A stretch of DNA of 64,000 nucleotides from Prevotella aurantiaca JCM 15754 (GCF_000614025.1 NZ_BAKF01000004.1:1-64000); one strand, 5' to 3'; shown: positions 44,855 to 54,218, counted from the stretch's first letter. Notes: generated by a model from the sequence alone, not told the origin. A program made the numbers and translations.

Positions 44855-45532
44855 TTATACTGCGCTGGATTCGTTGCCCTCTCCCACTATGCGTCCGTCT
44901 TTCAGGTGTATGGTTCGGTCGGTAAGTGTAGCCAACGTTTCATCGTGTGTTACAATAACAAAAGTCTGACCAAACTTATCGCGCAAATCGAAGAAGAGTT
45001 TGTGTAGTTCTTCCTTATTCTTTGAGTCCAAACTACCTGACGGTTCATCGGCAAGAATTACGGCAGGATTGTTCATCAATGCCCTTGCTACTGCCACACG
45101 TTGCTTCTCTCCACCAGAAAGTTCGTTGGGTTTATGGTTTGCGCGGTTGCTCAGTCCCATAAACTCCAATAGATCTTCAGCACGATTGTGTGCTTCTTTG
45201 GGTTTCATTCCTGCAATATAAGCGGGAATCATAATATTCTCGATTGCCGTAAACTCTGGTAAAAGTTGGTGAAACTGGAACACGAAACCAAGATGTTTGT
45301 TGCGAAACTCGCTTAGTTTATTGGTTGATAATGTGCTGGTTTCAATGCCGTCTACTACGACGGAGCCGCTATCGGGTTTATCTAACGTACCAAGAATTTG
45401 CAGCAACGTGGTTTTGCCTGCTCCAGAAGGACCAACAATGCTCACTATTTCGCCTTTTTCAATGCACAAGTCAATACCTTTTAAAACTTGCAACGAACCA
45501 AAATTCTTAGTAACACCTTTTATTTCTATCAT
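44855..45532 (-). CDS. lolD: LolD-like lipoprotein-release ABC transporter ATP-binding protein
   Basis: The 225-residue ATPase has Walker [10 protein letters not shown], signature [15 protein letters not shown] and Walker [14 protein letters not shown]. These forms are shared by the LolD and MacB-type ATPases that power lipoprotein release or efflux. The permease partner is not adjacent, so the LolD call rests on length and sequence type. It lies 5 bases from the antiporter stop. Confidence 0.8.
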   Translation of the reverse strand: MIEIKGVTKNFGSLQVLKGIDLCIEKGEIVSIVGPSGAGKTTLLQILGTLDKPDSGSVVVDGIETSTLSTNKLSEFRNKHLGFVFQFHQLLPEFTAIENIMIPAYIAGMKPKEAHNRAEDLLEFMGLSNRANHKPNELSGGEKQRVAVARALMNNPAVILADEPSGSLDSKNKEELHKLFFDLRDKFGQTFVIVTHDETLATLTDRTIHLKDGRIVGEGNESSAV

Positions 45533-45537
45533 AATTA

Positions 45538-47658
45538 TTATCTTATTTTCTTTTGCATGAAATCACGAACAACATCGTAAGCACTGCGTTCTTCGGTGTG
45601 TTGCGACTGTGCAAATGTCATTCCGTCCATTCGATTACCATACTGATCGGGGAATATTATCATAAGCGTCTTGCTCTTGAAGAAGCGGTTTACCTCCTCT
45701 GGTATACGCTCCATCGCATTCTTATAAGATATTGTACCCTTTCGTGCTGTAATAATCACAAATAAATGGTCGTCGTTTACTTCGTTTGCTAAATGCGGTA
45801 ACTCGTTCCAATGTTCCATTTCAGAATACTCTGCACGCACATTGGGGTGACGGTTACGAATATATCCCATAATGAGTCCAAGAGATTCTTGACGTGCATG
45901 GAAAACTATACGGCAATCTGTATTAGCTGCTAGACGTGCCAAACGCTCCAACCAACGATAGAAACCAGGTTCAAACTCAGCTCGTGAAGGCACGGCTACT
46001 TGTATTCTGCGAATCGTATTCAGTGGTTGCACAATGCGGGCAATCGTTATTTGTCGGCTCAAACCATTGTACAAGCTCTGCGTGAATTGCCCCCAAAAGC
46101 CCTTCGATATAGCTTGTCGGGCGTGCAAACCCATTACTATTTCCGATGCTTGAAACTCTTTGAAGGCGTGTTTTATACCGTTGGCTATATTGGCTGCTAT
46201 GCGCACCTGTGTTACCATCGGCACATTGGCAGACGTTGCCTGCTTTTGTAAGTGCTCTAAAAGTTGTTTTCCTTCTTCTTGATTAGCTGCTGCATTCACG
46301 TCATCGTAGACAACGTTAAGGCCAACAATTTCGCTTTTCAACTTAGAGTTGCGCATCATCATTGCCAATGAGAGCAGATTGTCTGCATAATCAGGATATT
46401 TTACAGGAATAAGAATGCGTTCGTCTCCATCAGCTTTCACCATTTCGGGTTCTTCCTTCTTTGTTAAGCGAATCTTTTGAGCTGCTCTCTCCGTTACAAG
46501 TGAAGATATGATGCAGGTAAAGAGTATCATAACAACGATTCCGTTAAGCACTTCGTCGTTGAAAAGGAACTCTCCTGGAGCGACTTCGAGTTTTAATCCA
46601 ACCATAACAATGGCTATTGCGCCAGCTGCATGGGCACTTGTAAGACCGAAAAGCATATCAGACATTTCTCGTTTCAAGCGGAATAAGAAGCCAGCTAAGT
46701 AAGCAGCAATAGCCTTTCCTACTGTTCCGAAGAATACAATGCACAACACAACCCAAATGATATGTGTGCCTTCGAATAGTGAACGAACGTTGATGAGCAT
46801 GCCTACACCTATCAAGAAGTAAGGAATAAAGAGCGCATTACCCGTAAACTCGATATGGTTCATCAATGGTGAAAGGCGTGGAATAAAACGATTGAGTATA
46901 AGTCCTGAGAAGAAAGCACCGAAGATACCTTCCAATCCAATGGCATCGGATAAGGCAGCAGAGAAGAACAGCACACATAAAACGAAGAGAAATTGCATCA
47001 CAGCATCTGAATAACGGCGCAAGAACCAACGTGAAAGGCGTGGAAGAAAGTAGATAAGACCTGACAAATAGAGTGCTAATTTTAGCATAAACGTGAGCCA
47101 GAATATGCCTCCACTACCGCCTTGGTAAGAGTTTACTATCATTGCCATAATGATAAGTGCCAAGAACAGCGCTATCATTGTTGCACCAACACTTAAAGTG
47201 GATGCTGGGTGCTGTGAAAGGCCGTAGCGTCCTACTATAGGATAAGATATGAGCGTGCTTGACGACATAATACAACCCAACAATAAAGACGACATGACAG
47301 AGTAGTTCAATAAGTGGATACCCATCAGGAAAGTTAGTATGTAGGGTGTAACGAAGGTAAGCAACCCGAATACCATGACACGCCATTTATTCTTCTTCAG
47401 TCCCTCCATATCCATTTCAAGACCTGCAAGGAACATTATATAATATAAACCGACGCTGCCAAACAATTCAAACGACGCATCTCGTTTAAGTATATTCAAT
47501 CCATATTCGCCTACCAATACACCTGCCAAGACCATTCCGATGATGTGCGGAATGCGTAGTCGGCCCATGATAACGGGCGACAATAAGATTAACATCAAGA
47601 CAACAAAGAAAATCAATGTTGGGTCGGTGATTGGAAAATATTGGGATATACTGAACAT
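45538..47658 (-). CDS. CPA2-family cation/proton antiporter with C-terminal cytoplasmic domain
   Basis: The 706-residue protein has about twelve transmembrane segments (30-420) with the [19 protein letters not shown] start typical of the Kef/NapA (CPA2) family. It also has two universal-stress-like tandem domains in the C-terminal 270 residues (patterns [14 protein letters not shown] and [12 protein letters not shown]). It probably exchanges Na+ or K+ for protons. The ATG at 47658 is preferred over 47766, since a -7 box (CAAAGATA, 47681-47688) lies between. It is the first gene of a four-gene operon with lolD, cvfB and the Sel1 gene. Confidence 0.85.
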   Translation of the reverse strand: MFSISQYFPITDPTLIFFVVLMLILLSPVIMGRLRIPHIIGMVLAGVLVGEYGLNILKRDASFELFGSVGLYYIMFLAGLEMDMEGLKKNKWRVMVFGLLTFVTPYILTFLMGIHLLNYSVMSSLLLGCIMSSSTLISYPIVGRYGLSQHPASTLSVGATMIALFLALIIMAMIVNSYQGGSGGIFWLTFMLKLALYLSGLIYFLPRLSRWFLRRYSDAVMQFLFVLCVLFFSAALSDAIGLEGIFGAFFSGLILNRFIPRLSPLMNHIEFTGNALFIPYFLIGVGMLINVRSLFEGTHIIWVVLCIVFFGTVGKAIAAYLAGFLFRLKREMSDMLFGLTSAHAAGAIAIVMVGLKLEVAPGEFLFNDEVLNGIVVMILFTCIISSLVTERAAQKIRLTKKEEPEMVKADGDERILIPVKYPDYADNLLSLAMMMRNSKLKSEIVGLNVVYDDVNAAANQEEGKQLLEHLQKQATSANVPMVTQVRIAANIANGIKHAFKEFQASEIVMGLHARQAISKGFWGQFTQSLYNGLSRQITIARIVQPLNTIRRIQVAVPSRAEFEPGFYRWLERLARLAANTDCRIVFHARQESLGLIMGYIRNRHPNVRAEYSEMEHWNELPHLANEVNDDHLFVIITARKGTISYKNAMERIPEEVNRFFKSKTLMIIFPDQYGNRMDGMTFAQSQHTEERSAYDVVRDFMQKKIR

Positions 47659-47680
47659 ATCTGCTATTATTAAATATCTG

Positions 47681-47688
47681 CAAAGATA
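47681..47688 (-). promoter_or_regulatory. Putative -7 box of the antiporter operon
   Basis: On the minus strand this reads TATCTTTG and lies 23 bases from the ATG at 47658. No clear -33 element was found. Confidence 0.4.
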
Positions 47689-47731
47689 GCAAAAAGTTAT
47701 CGGTTGAGTAGGGATAGTAGAGAGTTTTTTG

Positions 47732-47739
47732 TATTTTTG
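47732..47739 (+). promoter_or_regulatory. Putative -7 box of asd
   Basis: TATTTTTG lies upstream of asd and divergent from the antiporter promoter. The nearest upstream TTG (47704) is 25 bases away, which is a long spacing. Confidence 0.4.
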
Positions 47740-47833
47740 CAATTTGAAAACGATAGGGGATTGCACTTCGCGATAGAATATTGTAACTATTGATGATTAG
47801 CGTAGCCCCATTAAAACTATAAATACAAGGATA

Positions 47834-48847
47834 ATGAAAGTAGCAATAGTAGGTGCCAGCGGGGCTGTAGGACAGGAATTCCTCCGCATATTGGCAGAAA
47901 GAAATTTCCCATTAGACGACCTTGTTCTTTTTGGTTCAAGCCGTTCAGTGGGTAACAAGTACACATTTAAAGGAAAGGAATACGAAGTAAAACTTCTTCA
48001 ACATAACGACGACTTTAAGGATATTGATATTGCCTTCACTAGTGCAGGTGGCAGTATATCGGCTGAATTTGCTGATACTATCACTAAGTATGGTGCTGTT
48101 ATGATTGATAATTCGAGCCAATTCCGTATGGATAAGGATGTTCCGTTGGTAGTTCCTGAAATCAATGCAGAAGATGCGCTTACTCGCCCACGTGGCATTA
48201 TTGCCAACCCGAACTGTACTACCATTATGATGGTTGTGGTTTTGAATCCTATTGAGAAGCTCAGCCACATTAAGCGTGTGCGTATCAGCAGTTATCAGAG
48301 TGCTTCGGGTGCTGGTGCAGCTGCTATGCAGGAACTACAGCAGCAATATAAGGAGATTATTGAGACGGGCGAAGCTGAGACTATTAGTAAGTTTCCGCAC
48401 CAATTAGCGTATAACGTGATTCCTCAAATAGATAAGATGACGGAAACTGACTATACGAAAGAGGAAATGAAGATGTTCTACGAAACGCAGAAGATTATGC
48501 ATTCGGATATTCGTACCAGTGCTACTTGTGTGCGTGTTTCGTCGCTTCGCAGTCATTCGGAATCGGTTTGGATAGAAACTGAAAAGCCTTTAGAGATTGC
48601 CGAAATACGCAAGGCGCTCGAAGCTGCACCCGGTGTTACGCTTGTAGACGACCCACAGAACTACGTTTACCCTATGCCATTGGAGAGTGCAGGCAAAGAC
48701 GACATCTACGTTGGACGTGTTCGTAAAGACCTTGCTGACGAGAACGGAACGACTCTTTGGCTTACGGGCGACCAAATTCGTAAGGGTGCTGCACTGAACG
48801 CTGTGCAGATTGCTGAATATCTGATTAAGGTGGGCAACGTGAAGTAA
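47834..48847 (+). CDS. asd: Aspartate-semialdehyde dehydrogenase
   Basis: The 337-residue enzyme reduces aspartyl phosphate to the semialdehyde for lysine, threonine, methionine and diaminopimelate synthesis. It has the NADP-binding [11 protein letters not shown] at the N-terminus, the catalytic cysteine in NPNCTTIMM and the SYQSASGAG motif. The length is standard. It is a single gene with its own terminator. Confidence 0.96.
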   Translation: MKVAIVGASGAVGQEFLRILAERNFPLDDLVLFGSSRSVGNKYTFKGKEYEVKLLQHNDDFKDIDIAFTSAGGSISAEFADTITKYGAVMIDNSSQFRMDKDVPLVVPEINAEDALTRPRGIIANPNCTTIMMVVVLNPIEKLSHIKRVRISSYQSASGAGAAAMQELQQQYKEIIETGEAETISKFPHQLAYNVIPQIDKMTETDYTKEEMKMFYETQKIMHSDIRTSATCVRVSSLRSHSESVWIETEKPLEIAEIRKALEAAPGVTLVDDPQNYVYPMPLESAGKDDIYVGRVRKDLADENGTTLWLTGDQIRKGAALNAVQIAEYLIKVGNVK

Positions 48848-48872
48848 GTCTCCTCGAAGATTATATTTAAAC

Positions 48873-48911
48873 AAGTAGCATTACTGTACTGAAGGAACGG
48901 TAATGCTGCTT
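48873..48911 (+). terminator. Terminator of asd
   Basis: AAGTAGCATTAC and GTAATGCTGCTT form a 12-bp stem with one wobble, followed by a T-rich tail. Confidence 0.7.
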
Positions 48912-48937
48912 TTATTTATTGTGTATGTTGTGTTGTT

Positions 48938-49333
48938 CTACTTGTGCGCCTTGTAATATTTAACGGCTGCTTCTACGTTGGCTTTTACTGCTCTTGACGA
49001 GAAGGTGGCTCCTGTTACGCCATCTACTGAACCTACTTTTGATATGTTTTTATCGTTGTATTTTGGCAACATATTTGAGGTAACCTGTGCAAAATATTGT
49101 GGTGTTTCGTTGTTTTTAAGTGCTACTACTTTCACTACTTTATCCTTCTTGATGTGTACTTCTAATGGTGTTGCACCTTTATAGCCGCGCACGTTGGTTA
49201 CCAATGTGGTTGTGTTTACTACATACGTGCCGTCTTCTTGTTTACGCATTACGTTGTCGTCGTTTGCTGCTGCAAATGCAAAGCCTGCTGTAGTTAGGGT
49301 TGCTATGGCTATGGCTAAAGCTTGTTTTTTCAT
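48938..49333 (-). CDS. Exported FMN-binding domain protein with flavinylation motif
   Basis: The 131-residue protein has a signal peptide (ending AFAAA) and one FMN-binding domain. It contains DGVTGAT at residues 104-110, matching the DxxTGAT motif in which ApbE attaches FMN to the last threonine (Thr110). It would therefore be a small extracytoplasmic flavin carrier, comparable to the FMN domains of NqrC and RnfG or of flavinylated extracellular electron-transfer systems. No ApbE or partner oxidoreductase lies nearby. A promoter box is at 49390-49397. Confidence 0.85.
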   Translation of the reverse strand: MKKQALAIAIATLTTAGFAFAAANDDNVMRKQEDGTYVVNTTTLVTNVRGYKGATPLEVHIKKDKVVKVVALKNNETPQYFAQVTSNMLPKYNDKNISKVGSVDGVTGATFSSRAVKANVEAAVKYYKAHK

Positions 49334-49389
49334 ATTTCTTTTTATTGTTACTGATTATTATTTATTGTTGTTACTTTTCTATTTGTGTG

Positions 49390-49397
49390 CAAACTTA
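49390..49397 (-). promoter_or_regulatory. Putative -7 box of the FMN-binding protein gene
   Basis: On the minus strand this reads TAAGTTTG. It is in the 18-base string shared with the HU promoter at 40632-40649. Confidence 0.45.
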
Positions 49398-49461
49398 CAT
49401 AAAATTATCGAACTACATGGCAGTTGCTTTGAAAAAGTTGTGGCATATTATGAATATATAA

Positions 49462-49492
49462 AAGCCGCTTCTGCTTTATTCAGAGGCGGCTT
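49462..49492 (-). terminator. Terminator of the second HU gene
   Basis: AAGCCGCTTCTG pairs with CAGAGGCGGCTT with one mismatch. On the minus strand a short T-run follows. It lies 34 bases past the HU stop. Confidence 0.7.
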
Positions 49493-49525
49493 GTTGTTGA
49501 TTACTCGAAAGTAGTGGGGGAGTGT

Positions 49526-49975
49526 TTAAGGGTGTGGTTGTCCTCCTTCTTTGCCTCCCTCTGGCTTACTTTCGTGCTTCTTTTTGCGTTTAGGGTTGTC
49601 CACGCTCAGCTCCACGTTCTTGGCAGCATCGCGCATCTGTACTTTAGGTGTGAACACGATTTTGGGCGACTTGAGCGTATCGACACACACGTCGATTTCG
49701 TTGTCCATCATCTTCGCAGGAACGAGGACACGGAACGAACCGAGGTCAGCCAAGTCTACGTTTACGCCCATAAGCAGCGCATCGCGTACGACGGCACCGA
49801 GCGAGATAAGAGCATTGCTTACATCGCCTGCAGATAACGATGTCTCACGCACAATGCGGTCTACTACCATTTTGTTTGTCAGGCGTTGTTTTGTCTTTGG
49901 CGAAGCGTAGTAAACGGTTTGTCCCTTGCGCTTGCCGATGTTGAGCTTTCTCGATTTGATTTCAAACTCGATCAT
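49526..49975 (-). CDS. HU-family DNA-binding protein (HU-HIG type), copy 2
   Basis: The 149-residue protein has an HU fold with an N-terminal extension (KLNIGKRKGQTVYYASPKTK) and the LADLGSFRVLV arm segment, then a lysine-, glycine- and proline-rich tail. The tail is basic and probably disordered, unlike the acidic tail of the copy at 40170. Two dyads with a CACTCGTG core lie 59-92 bases upstream of its start codon. Confidence 0.82.
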   Translation of the reverse strand: MIEFEIKSRKLNIGKRKGQTVYYASPKTKQRLTNKMVVDRIVRETSLSAGDVSNALISLGAVVRDALLMGVNVDLADLGSFRVLVPAKMMDNEIDVCVDTLKSPKIVFTPKVQMRDAAKNVELSVDNPKRKKKHESKPEGGKEGGQPHP

Positions 49976-50028
49976 AATTGTTTTTTGTTTAATAGATTTA
50001 TAAAATTGTTATATAATAGTACCTTTTA

Positions 50029-50067
50029 TATACCACTCGTGGTATACAATCGCATATCACTCGTGAT
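50029..50067. repeat. Twin dyads with identical CACTCGTG core
   Basis: TATACCAC-TC-GTGGTATA (core 50034-50041) and ATCAC-TC-GTGAT (core 50058-50065) are inverted repeats with the same TC centre, 24 bases apart. They lie between the stop of the surface protein at 50077 and the HU start at 49975. They could be operators of the HU gene or a double terminator. Confidence 0.7.
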
Positions 50068-50076
50068 GTATTTCTG

Positions 50077-51615
50077 CTACTTCTTCACAACCTTTCGTCC
50101 ATTCACGATATACACACCTTTCGGCAGGTTGTTCAGTTCGCCTTGCAGGCGCACACCGCTAAGGCTGTAGATGCCTTGCTTTGCGATAGTGTCGGCATTT
50201 GGTGTATCGATGGCATTAGGGGAGGGTGCGATGGTTACCCAGTCGGTAACTATCTTATTGTCAGCACCGCAAACATAGTAGTAGCTCTTATTGTCGCTTT
50301 GGAACTCTTTCCAGTATGCGCCCGCAGGAGCTACTATTTCGCACCCGTTTAGTTCTGGTTTAGAATCCCACAGCCAGCTAATGCTACCTGCATATTCTTC
50401 TTCGCTGCTACCGCCACCCTTGGCACGCACAGTGCAGTGGTCGAAAGTCCAAAAGCCAGAAAGCAGTCCGTGAACTCCACCAATGGCTTCTAAGGTGCAA
50501 CCACTTACGGTGATGGAACCATAGTTGAAGATGCCTCTTTGAAAAGCCTTTTCGTTCGATGTTGTAGAACCAGTTACGGTGAGTTTGCCTTCGCCCGTAA
50601 AGGTTAGGTCCTTGAAGTTCCACACGCCCATACCATTCTTTGCCGTAATGGTGTTGTTGCCGATGAGGTTGATAACCAATCCTTCGATTTGATTGAATAT
50701 GCCCGAGCCTCTGCCGTATCTATCATCTTCAATTGTAGTGCTGATAGAGGCATTGTTAAGGGTGAGCGTCTTTGTGTTGTCGTCGTACATCACTTTACCA
50801 GATACACCCTCTATAACAGAAAGGTCGTTGCAGTTGGCAAAGTTCACTTTCTTACCAGCAATCCAAAGATTGTAGTCGTCGATAGGCTCGATGGTTACCC
50901 AGTCGGTAATGGGCTTTTTGTCTTCGCCAAACAAGAAGTAGTAGCCCGACCATTCATCGTTCTTCATGTATTCCCAATAAGTTCCTTTCGGAGCAGTAAT
51001 AGCGCAGCCATCGAACTGATAAGAAGAGACAATGCTAAGGCTACCAGCATACTTGTCGTCGCCACTGCCACCACCTTTTGCACGCACCGTGCAATGGTCG
51101 AATTTCCATCCGCCACAAGCCAGTCCGTAAACACCTCCGCTGGCCTCCAACGTGCAATTGCTAACCACAACATCGCCTTGATTTAAAATACCAGCCTTAT
51201 AAGCCTTGTTGCCCGATGTAGTTGTGCCCTTCACCGTAAGCTTACCATCGCCAGTGAAAGTAATAGAGGCATAATAGTTCCACACGCCAACAAACTTTTC
51301 TGAAGTAATGGTGTTGTTGCCAACGAGTTGAATGTTAAGGCCACGAAGCTTGTTAAAGATGCCCGCACCACTACCATTTCTATCGCCCTCTGCTGCACTG
51401 CTGATAGTAGCATTGTCGAGGGTCAAGGTCTTCGTGTTATTGTCGTACACAACAGTGCCCGATACACCTTCGATAACAGATAGGTCGTTACAATTTTCAG
51501 AGGTTACTTGTGTCCCAGCAACCCAAAGCTCGTACTGTGTTTGTGCCCTCACAGTAGTAGCCCAAATCGTTGCCACCAAGGCAAAGATGAGCGAAAATAA
51601 TACTTGTTTCTTCAT
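50077..51615 (-). CDS. Secreted surface protein with tandemly duplicated beta-helix-like domain
   Basis: The 512-residue protein has a signal peptide (about 1-25, ending VRAQ) and then two repeats of about 220 residues that start YELWVAGTQ and YNLWIAGKK. They share the stretches NCNDLSVIEGVSG, NNTITxxxxxGVWN, FDHCTVRAKGGGS and VTDWVTI. The short beta-strand rungs (TKTLTLDNATIS) resemble the Cthe_2159-like carbohydrate-binding beta-helix proteins. The C-terminus IYSLSGVRLQ to YIVNGRKVVKK is a sorting-like end. The duplication is also visible in the DNA, where GATGGTTACCCAGTCGGTAA recurs about 660 bases apart. It is transcribed ahead of the HU gene. Confidence 0.78.
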   Translation of the reverse strand: MKKQVLFSLIFALVATIWATTVRAQTQYELWVAGTQVTSENCNDLSVIEGVSGTVVYDNNTKTLTLDNATISSAAEGDRNGSGAGIFNKLRGLNIQLVGNNTITSEKFVGVWNYYASITFTGDGKLTVKGTTTSGNKAYKAGILNQGDVVVSNCTLEASGGVYGLACGGWKFDHCTVRAKGGGSGDDKYAGSLSIVSSYQFDGCAITAPKGTYWEYMKNDEWSGYYFLFGEDKKPITDWVTIEPIDDYNLWIAGKKVNFANCNDLSVIEGVSGKVMYDDNTKTLTLNNASISTTIEDDRYGRGSGIFNQIEGLVINLIGNNTITAKNGMGVWNFKDLTFTGEGKLTVTGSTTSNEKAFQRGIFNYGSITVSGCTLEAIGGVHGLLSGFWTFDHCTVRAKGGGSSEEEYAGSISWLWDSKPELNGCEIVAPAGAYWKEFQSDNKSYYYVCGADNKIVTDWVTIAPSPNAIDTPNADTIAKQGIYSLSGVRLQGELNNLPKGVYIVNGRKVVKK

Positions 51616-51648
51616 GTTTCTTATGTTATTATAGTTAACAAAGCACGC

Positions 51649-52383
51649 CTACTTCTCTAAGAACTTAGAGCTAATGTACCTTGTGAATTCTTCTCGATAC
51701 ATGTCGCCGATAGGAACATATACGCCATCGTTCATAAGAATACGACTTTTGTTTACTTCGCTAATGTCTATCAGATTGATAATCCACGAACGATGAATAC
51801 GCATAAAGCTGTGATCAGGAAGATACTTCTCCATCTTCTTCATACTCGAAAGTATCATTAACGGCTTCCGTCCACTTATAAAATGAATCTTTAAATATTC
51901 GCCCATTCCTTCAACATAGCGAATATCGCTCATGTTCACACGAATAGCTTTATACTCGTTCTTTAAGAATAGCGTGTCATCGTCGGGCAAAGCAGTCTTA
52001 GTTTCAGCTTGGCGCAACAGCGTGTACTGTCGTCTAACACTCTCGGCAGCCGCATTTAGCTCTGTCTGATCGAAAGGCTTCAAAAGGTAATCAATGGCTT
52101 CCACCTTATAACCTTCAACAGCATAGTCGCTATAAGCAGTCGTAAAAACAACCAATGGCTTCGCATCTAACGAGCGCACAAATTCTAATCCGCTCATATC
52201 AGGCATGTTAATATCGATAAATATAGCATCAATGGTTTGCTCTTCCATCTCCCTCTTTGCCTCAATAGCATTCTGACATTCACCTACAAGCTCTAAAAAA
52301 GGCACCTTCTTAATATAAGCTGCTAATTGTTTTAATGCCAAAGGTTCGTCGTCTATTGCCAATGTCTTTATTCTGTTTTCCAT
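51649..52383 (-). CDS. LytTR-family response regulator
   Basis: The 244-residue regulator has a receiver domain with the acidic pair Asp11-Asp12 and phospho-acceptor Asp57 (in IFIDINMPDMSG), followed by a LytTR DNA-binding domain (about 140-240, with FMRIHRSWIINL). It pairs with the LytS-like kinase directly upstream (20 bases). The adjacent efflux locus is the probable target. Confidence 0.92.
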   Translation of the reverse strand: MENRIKTLAIDDEPLALKQLAAYIKKVPFLELVGECQNAIEAKREMEEQTIDAIFIDINMPDMSGLEFVRSLDAKPLVVFTTAYSDYAVEGYKVEAIDYLLKPFDQTELNAAAESVRRQYTLLRQAETKTALPDDDTLFLKNEYKAIRVNMSDIRYVEGMGEYLKIHFISGRKPLMILSSMKKMEKYLPDHSFMRIHRSWIINLIDISEVNKSRILMNDGVYVPIGDMYREEFTRYISSKFLEK

Positions 52384-52403
52384 ATATAGTAGGCTTGTTT
52401 TAG

Positions 52404-53498
52404 TTATTCTTTATTTGTTAATGATAGTTCTAACCAAACACTATAAGTATTTTCTTTGTCTTCTATTATAAGTGTATGGCGGTTAGGATAGATAAGCCTC
52501 AGTCGCTGGCGAACACTTTCCAGTCCCATTCCACCATTTTCTGCTTCCGATTCTGCAAGTTTGCTGTTGATACAACTAAACTTTATCTTGTTGTCTTCCA
52601 CGCAAAGGGAGATGTCTATCGTACTCTCTTGTTGATAGCTAATGCCATGTTTGAAAGCATTTCCTACGAAACATATAAGTAGTAATGGAGGAATTTCGCC
52701 CACAGGAATCTGTTTCGGAACATCAAGGTTTATCTTTACCTTGTCCGTATAACGCATACGCATCAGCGAAATATAGCTATGAATAAAGTCGCTTTCTTTC
52801 TGTAAAGGTATAAAAGTATTATTGCCCTCGTATAGAATATACCGCATCATCTTCGACATTACTATGATTGCCCACTTTGCTTTCTCAGGGTCGATATCCA
52901 CTAACGCATGTATATTGTTAAGAGTGTTCATGAAGAAGTGCGGGTTTATCTGGTATTTCAAAGAAATTAGTTGCTGTTCTAAGTTCTTCTCCTGTAAATC
53001 GTGCAACTTCTGTTGGTCTTCATTTGATTTGAAAAACAGTTTTACGCCAAAGTTCATTCCAAACATTAGCACTAAGATAATCATATTTACAGCAAGCACC
53101 TGCGTTATGAGCGTAGCATGATTATGTGTAATTGTGTTTTGAATACTCTCATTCTGAACGATAACCTTTGAGGCTTTTTGTCCCATTGTAACATGAAACG
53201 CATACTGTAAAAAGGTAAAAAAAAGTATCAAAGAGATGGTTCCACAAATATAAATAGCTCGCTGTTTGTGATAAATAATTTGTGGTAGCAATAAGAAATT
53301 ATGTATTAAGAAAGCAACAAAGAATACAAACACGATTATCCATACACTGAAAACACGTTCCCAATTATACTCTTCAGAAACGCTGTTAGTATGGAAAAAC
53401 ATCGTAATTACAGGGATAATAAAGACGAGAAGCCATAAAAGAAAATGCGCTACATTCTCTTTATATTCCTGTGTTGCCTTTTTCCGTAATAGATTCAT
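52404..53498 (-). CDS. LytS-like sensor histidine kinase
   Basis: The 364-residue membrane kinase has four transmembrane segments (about 15-160) and the His_kinase domain with QINPHFFMNTLNN (His about residue 188). A degenerate ATPase domain has FVGNAFKHG and GMGLESVRQRL. It has its own promoter at 53552-53584 and is followed by the LytTR regulator. Kinases of this type are normally part of TolC-MacA-MacB operons in Bacteroidetes. Confidence 0.9.
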   Translation of the reverse strand: MNLLRKKATQEYKENVAHFLLWLLVFIIPVITMFFHTNSVSEEYNWERVFSVWIIVFVFFVAFLIHNFLLLPQIIYHKQRAIYICGTISLILFFTFLQYAFHVTMGQKASKVIVQNESIQNTITHNHATLITQVLAVNMIILVLMFGMNFGVKLFFKSNEDQQKLHDLQEKNLEQQLISLKYQINPHFFMNTLNNIHALVDIDPEKAKWAIIVMSKMMRYILYEGNNTFIPLQKESDFIHSYISLMRMRYTDKVKINLDVPKQIPVGEIPPLLLICFVGNAFKHGISYQQESTIDISLCVEDNKIKFSCINSKLAESEAENGGMGLESVRQRLRLIYPNRHTLIIEDKENTYSVWLELSLTNKE

Positions 53499-53551
53499 TA
53501 TGTGTTGAACTTAAAAGATAGACGCTCATATCTAAAGATAAGACATCTGCG

Positions 53552-53584
53552 CAAAGATACAAAAATATTCTTTCTTCACGCAAA
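53552..53584 (-). promoter_or_regulatory. Promoter of the LytS/LytTR pair
   Basis: On the minus strand TTTG (53581-53584) and TATCTTTG (53552-53559) are 21 bases apart. The leader would be about 48 bases. This lets the two-component genes be expressed without the damaged efflux genes upstream. Confidence 0.6.
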
Positions 53585-53620
53585 TCTCTGCATAGAATAA
53601 TCGTTTTGGGCGGTATAATA

Positions 53621-54175
53621 CTATAAAAACAAATGTTTGGATAGGCTATTGCAACTAAACAAAACCAATAATACCGCCAGTAACGCTGAGGAGAATAGCT
53701 TCAATAAGGAATTTAGACCTTTCTTATACAGGGTTGTATAACGATTGAAATTAGCTCGTTGATAACCGATGTTAGCTTCAGCACTACGTAGGTCGGCCTG
53801 CGCTTTAAGTACGTTATCCTGTGCACTTGCTACGTTAGCTTTTGCACTCGCAAGGGCTGCTTTAGTCGAATTGAGTTGGTTAAGAAGGTTGGTTTTATCC
53901 AATTCAGCAATCACTTGCCCCTTCTTTACGACAGAGTTGTAATCAACATAGAGATGATTAACGATACCGGAAACCTGAGTACCAACCGTTACTGTGGTTA
54001 CAGCCTCTATAGTTCCAGTTGCAGTAACGCTATTTTGAATATTTGCCTTATCTACTACAGCAGTATCAAACGATATCTTTTTAGTTTCATCACCCCTTGT
54101 AAGGAAGAATGCGGCAATGGCAACGATTACTATTGCGCCTACTATAAACCATACTTTACTGATTTTCTTTTTCAT
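53621..54175 (-). CDS. Truncated MacA-like efflux membrane fusion protein
   Basis: The open frame has 184 residues, but only the first 150 or so look like a membrane fusion protein: an anchor (about 7-26), the lipoyl-type segment with VGTQVSGIV and the helical hairpin NSTKAALASAKANVASAQDN. After YTTLYKKGL the sequence turns into an unrelated hydrophobic tail (NSLLKLFSSALLAVL). Normal proteins of this family have about 370-400 residues. The tail is the out-of-frame reading of a MacB permease fragment (53655-53714), so most of macA and nearly all of macB are gone. It follows the TolC gene by 43 bases. Confidence 0.85.
   Translation of the reverse strand: MKKKISKVWFIVGAIVIVAIAAFFLTRGDETKKISFDTAVVDKANIQNSVTATGTIEAVTTVTVGTQVSGIVNHLYVDYNSVVKKGQVIAELDKTNLLNQLNSTKAALASAKANVASAQDNVLKAQADLRSAEANIGYQRANFNRYTTLYKKGLNSLLKLFSSALLAVLLVLFSCNSLSKHLFL
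53655..53714 (-). pseudogene. Fragment of MacB-like ABC permease joined to the truncated MacA gene
   Basis: In another frame than the MacA piece, the minus strand encodes KFLIEAILLSVTGGIIGFV and then a stop. The FLIEAxLLSxxGGxxG pattern is characteristic of the final FtsX-like domain of MacB permeases. The fragment is too short to work and marks the end point of a deletion that begins near 53714-53722. Confidence 0.75.
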
Positions 54176-54218
54176 ATTTCTTATTATTGGGAGTTAAAGG
54201 ACAATGTGTTTACAATTA

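Noticed and set aside
53621-54175. A complete 184-residue membrane protein of a new type
   Set aside because: The hydrophobic tail is an out-of-frame reading of a MacB fragment after a deletion junction.
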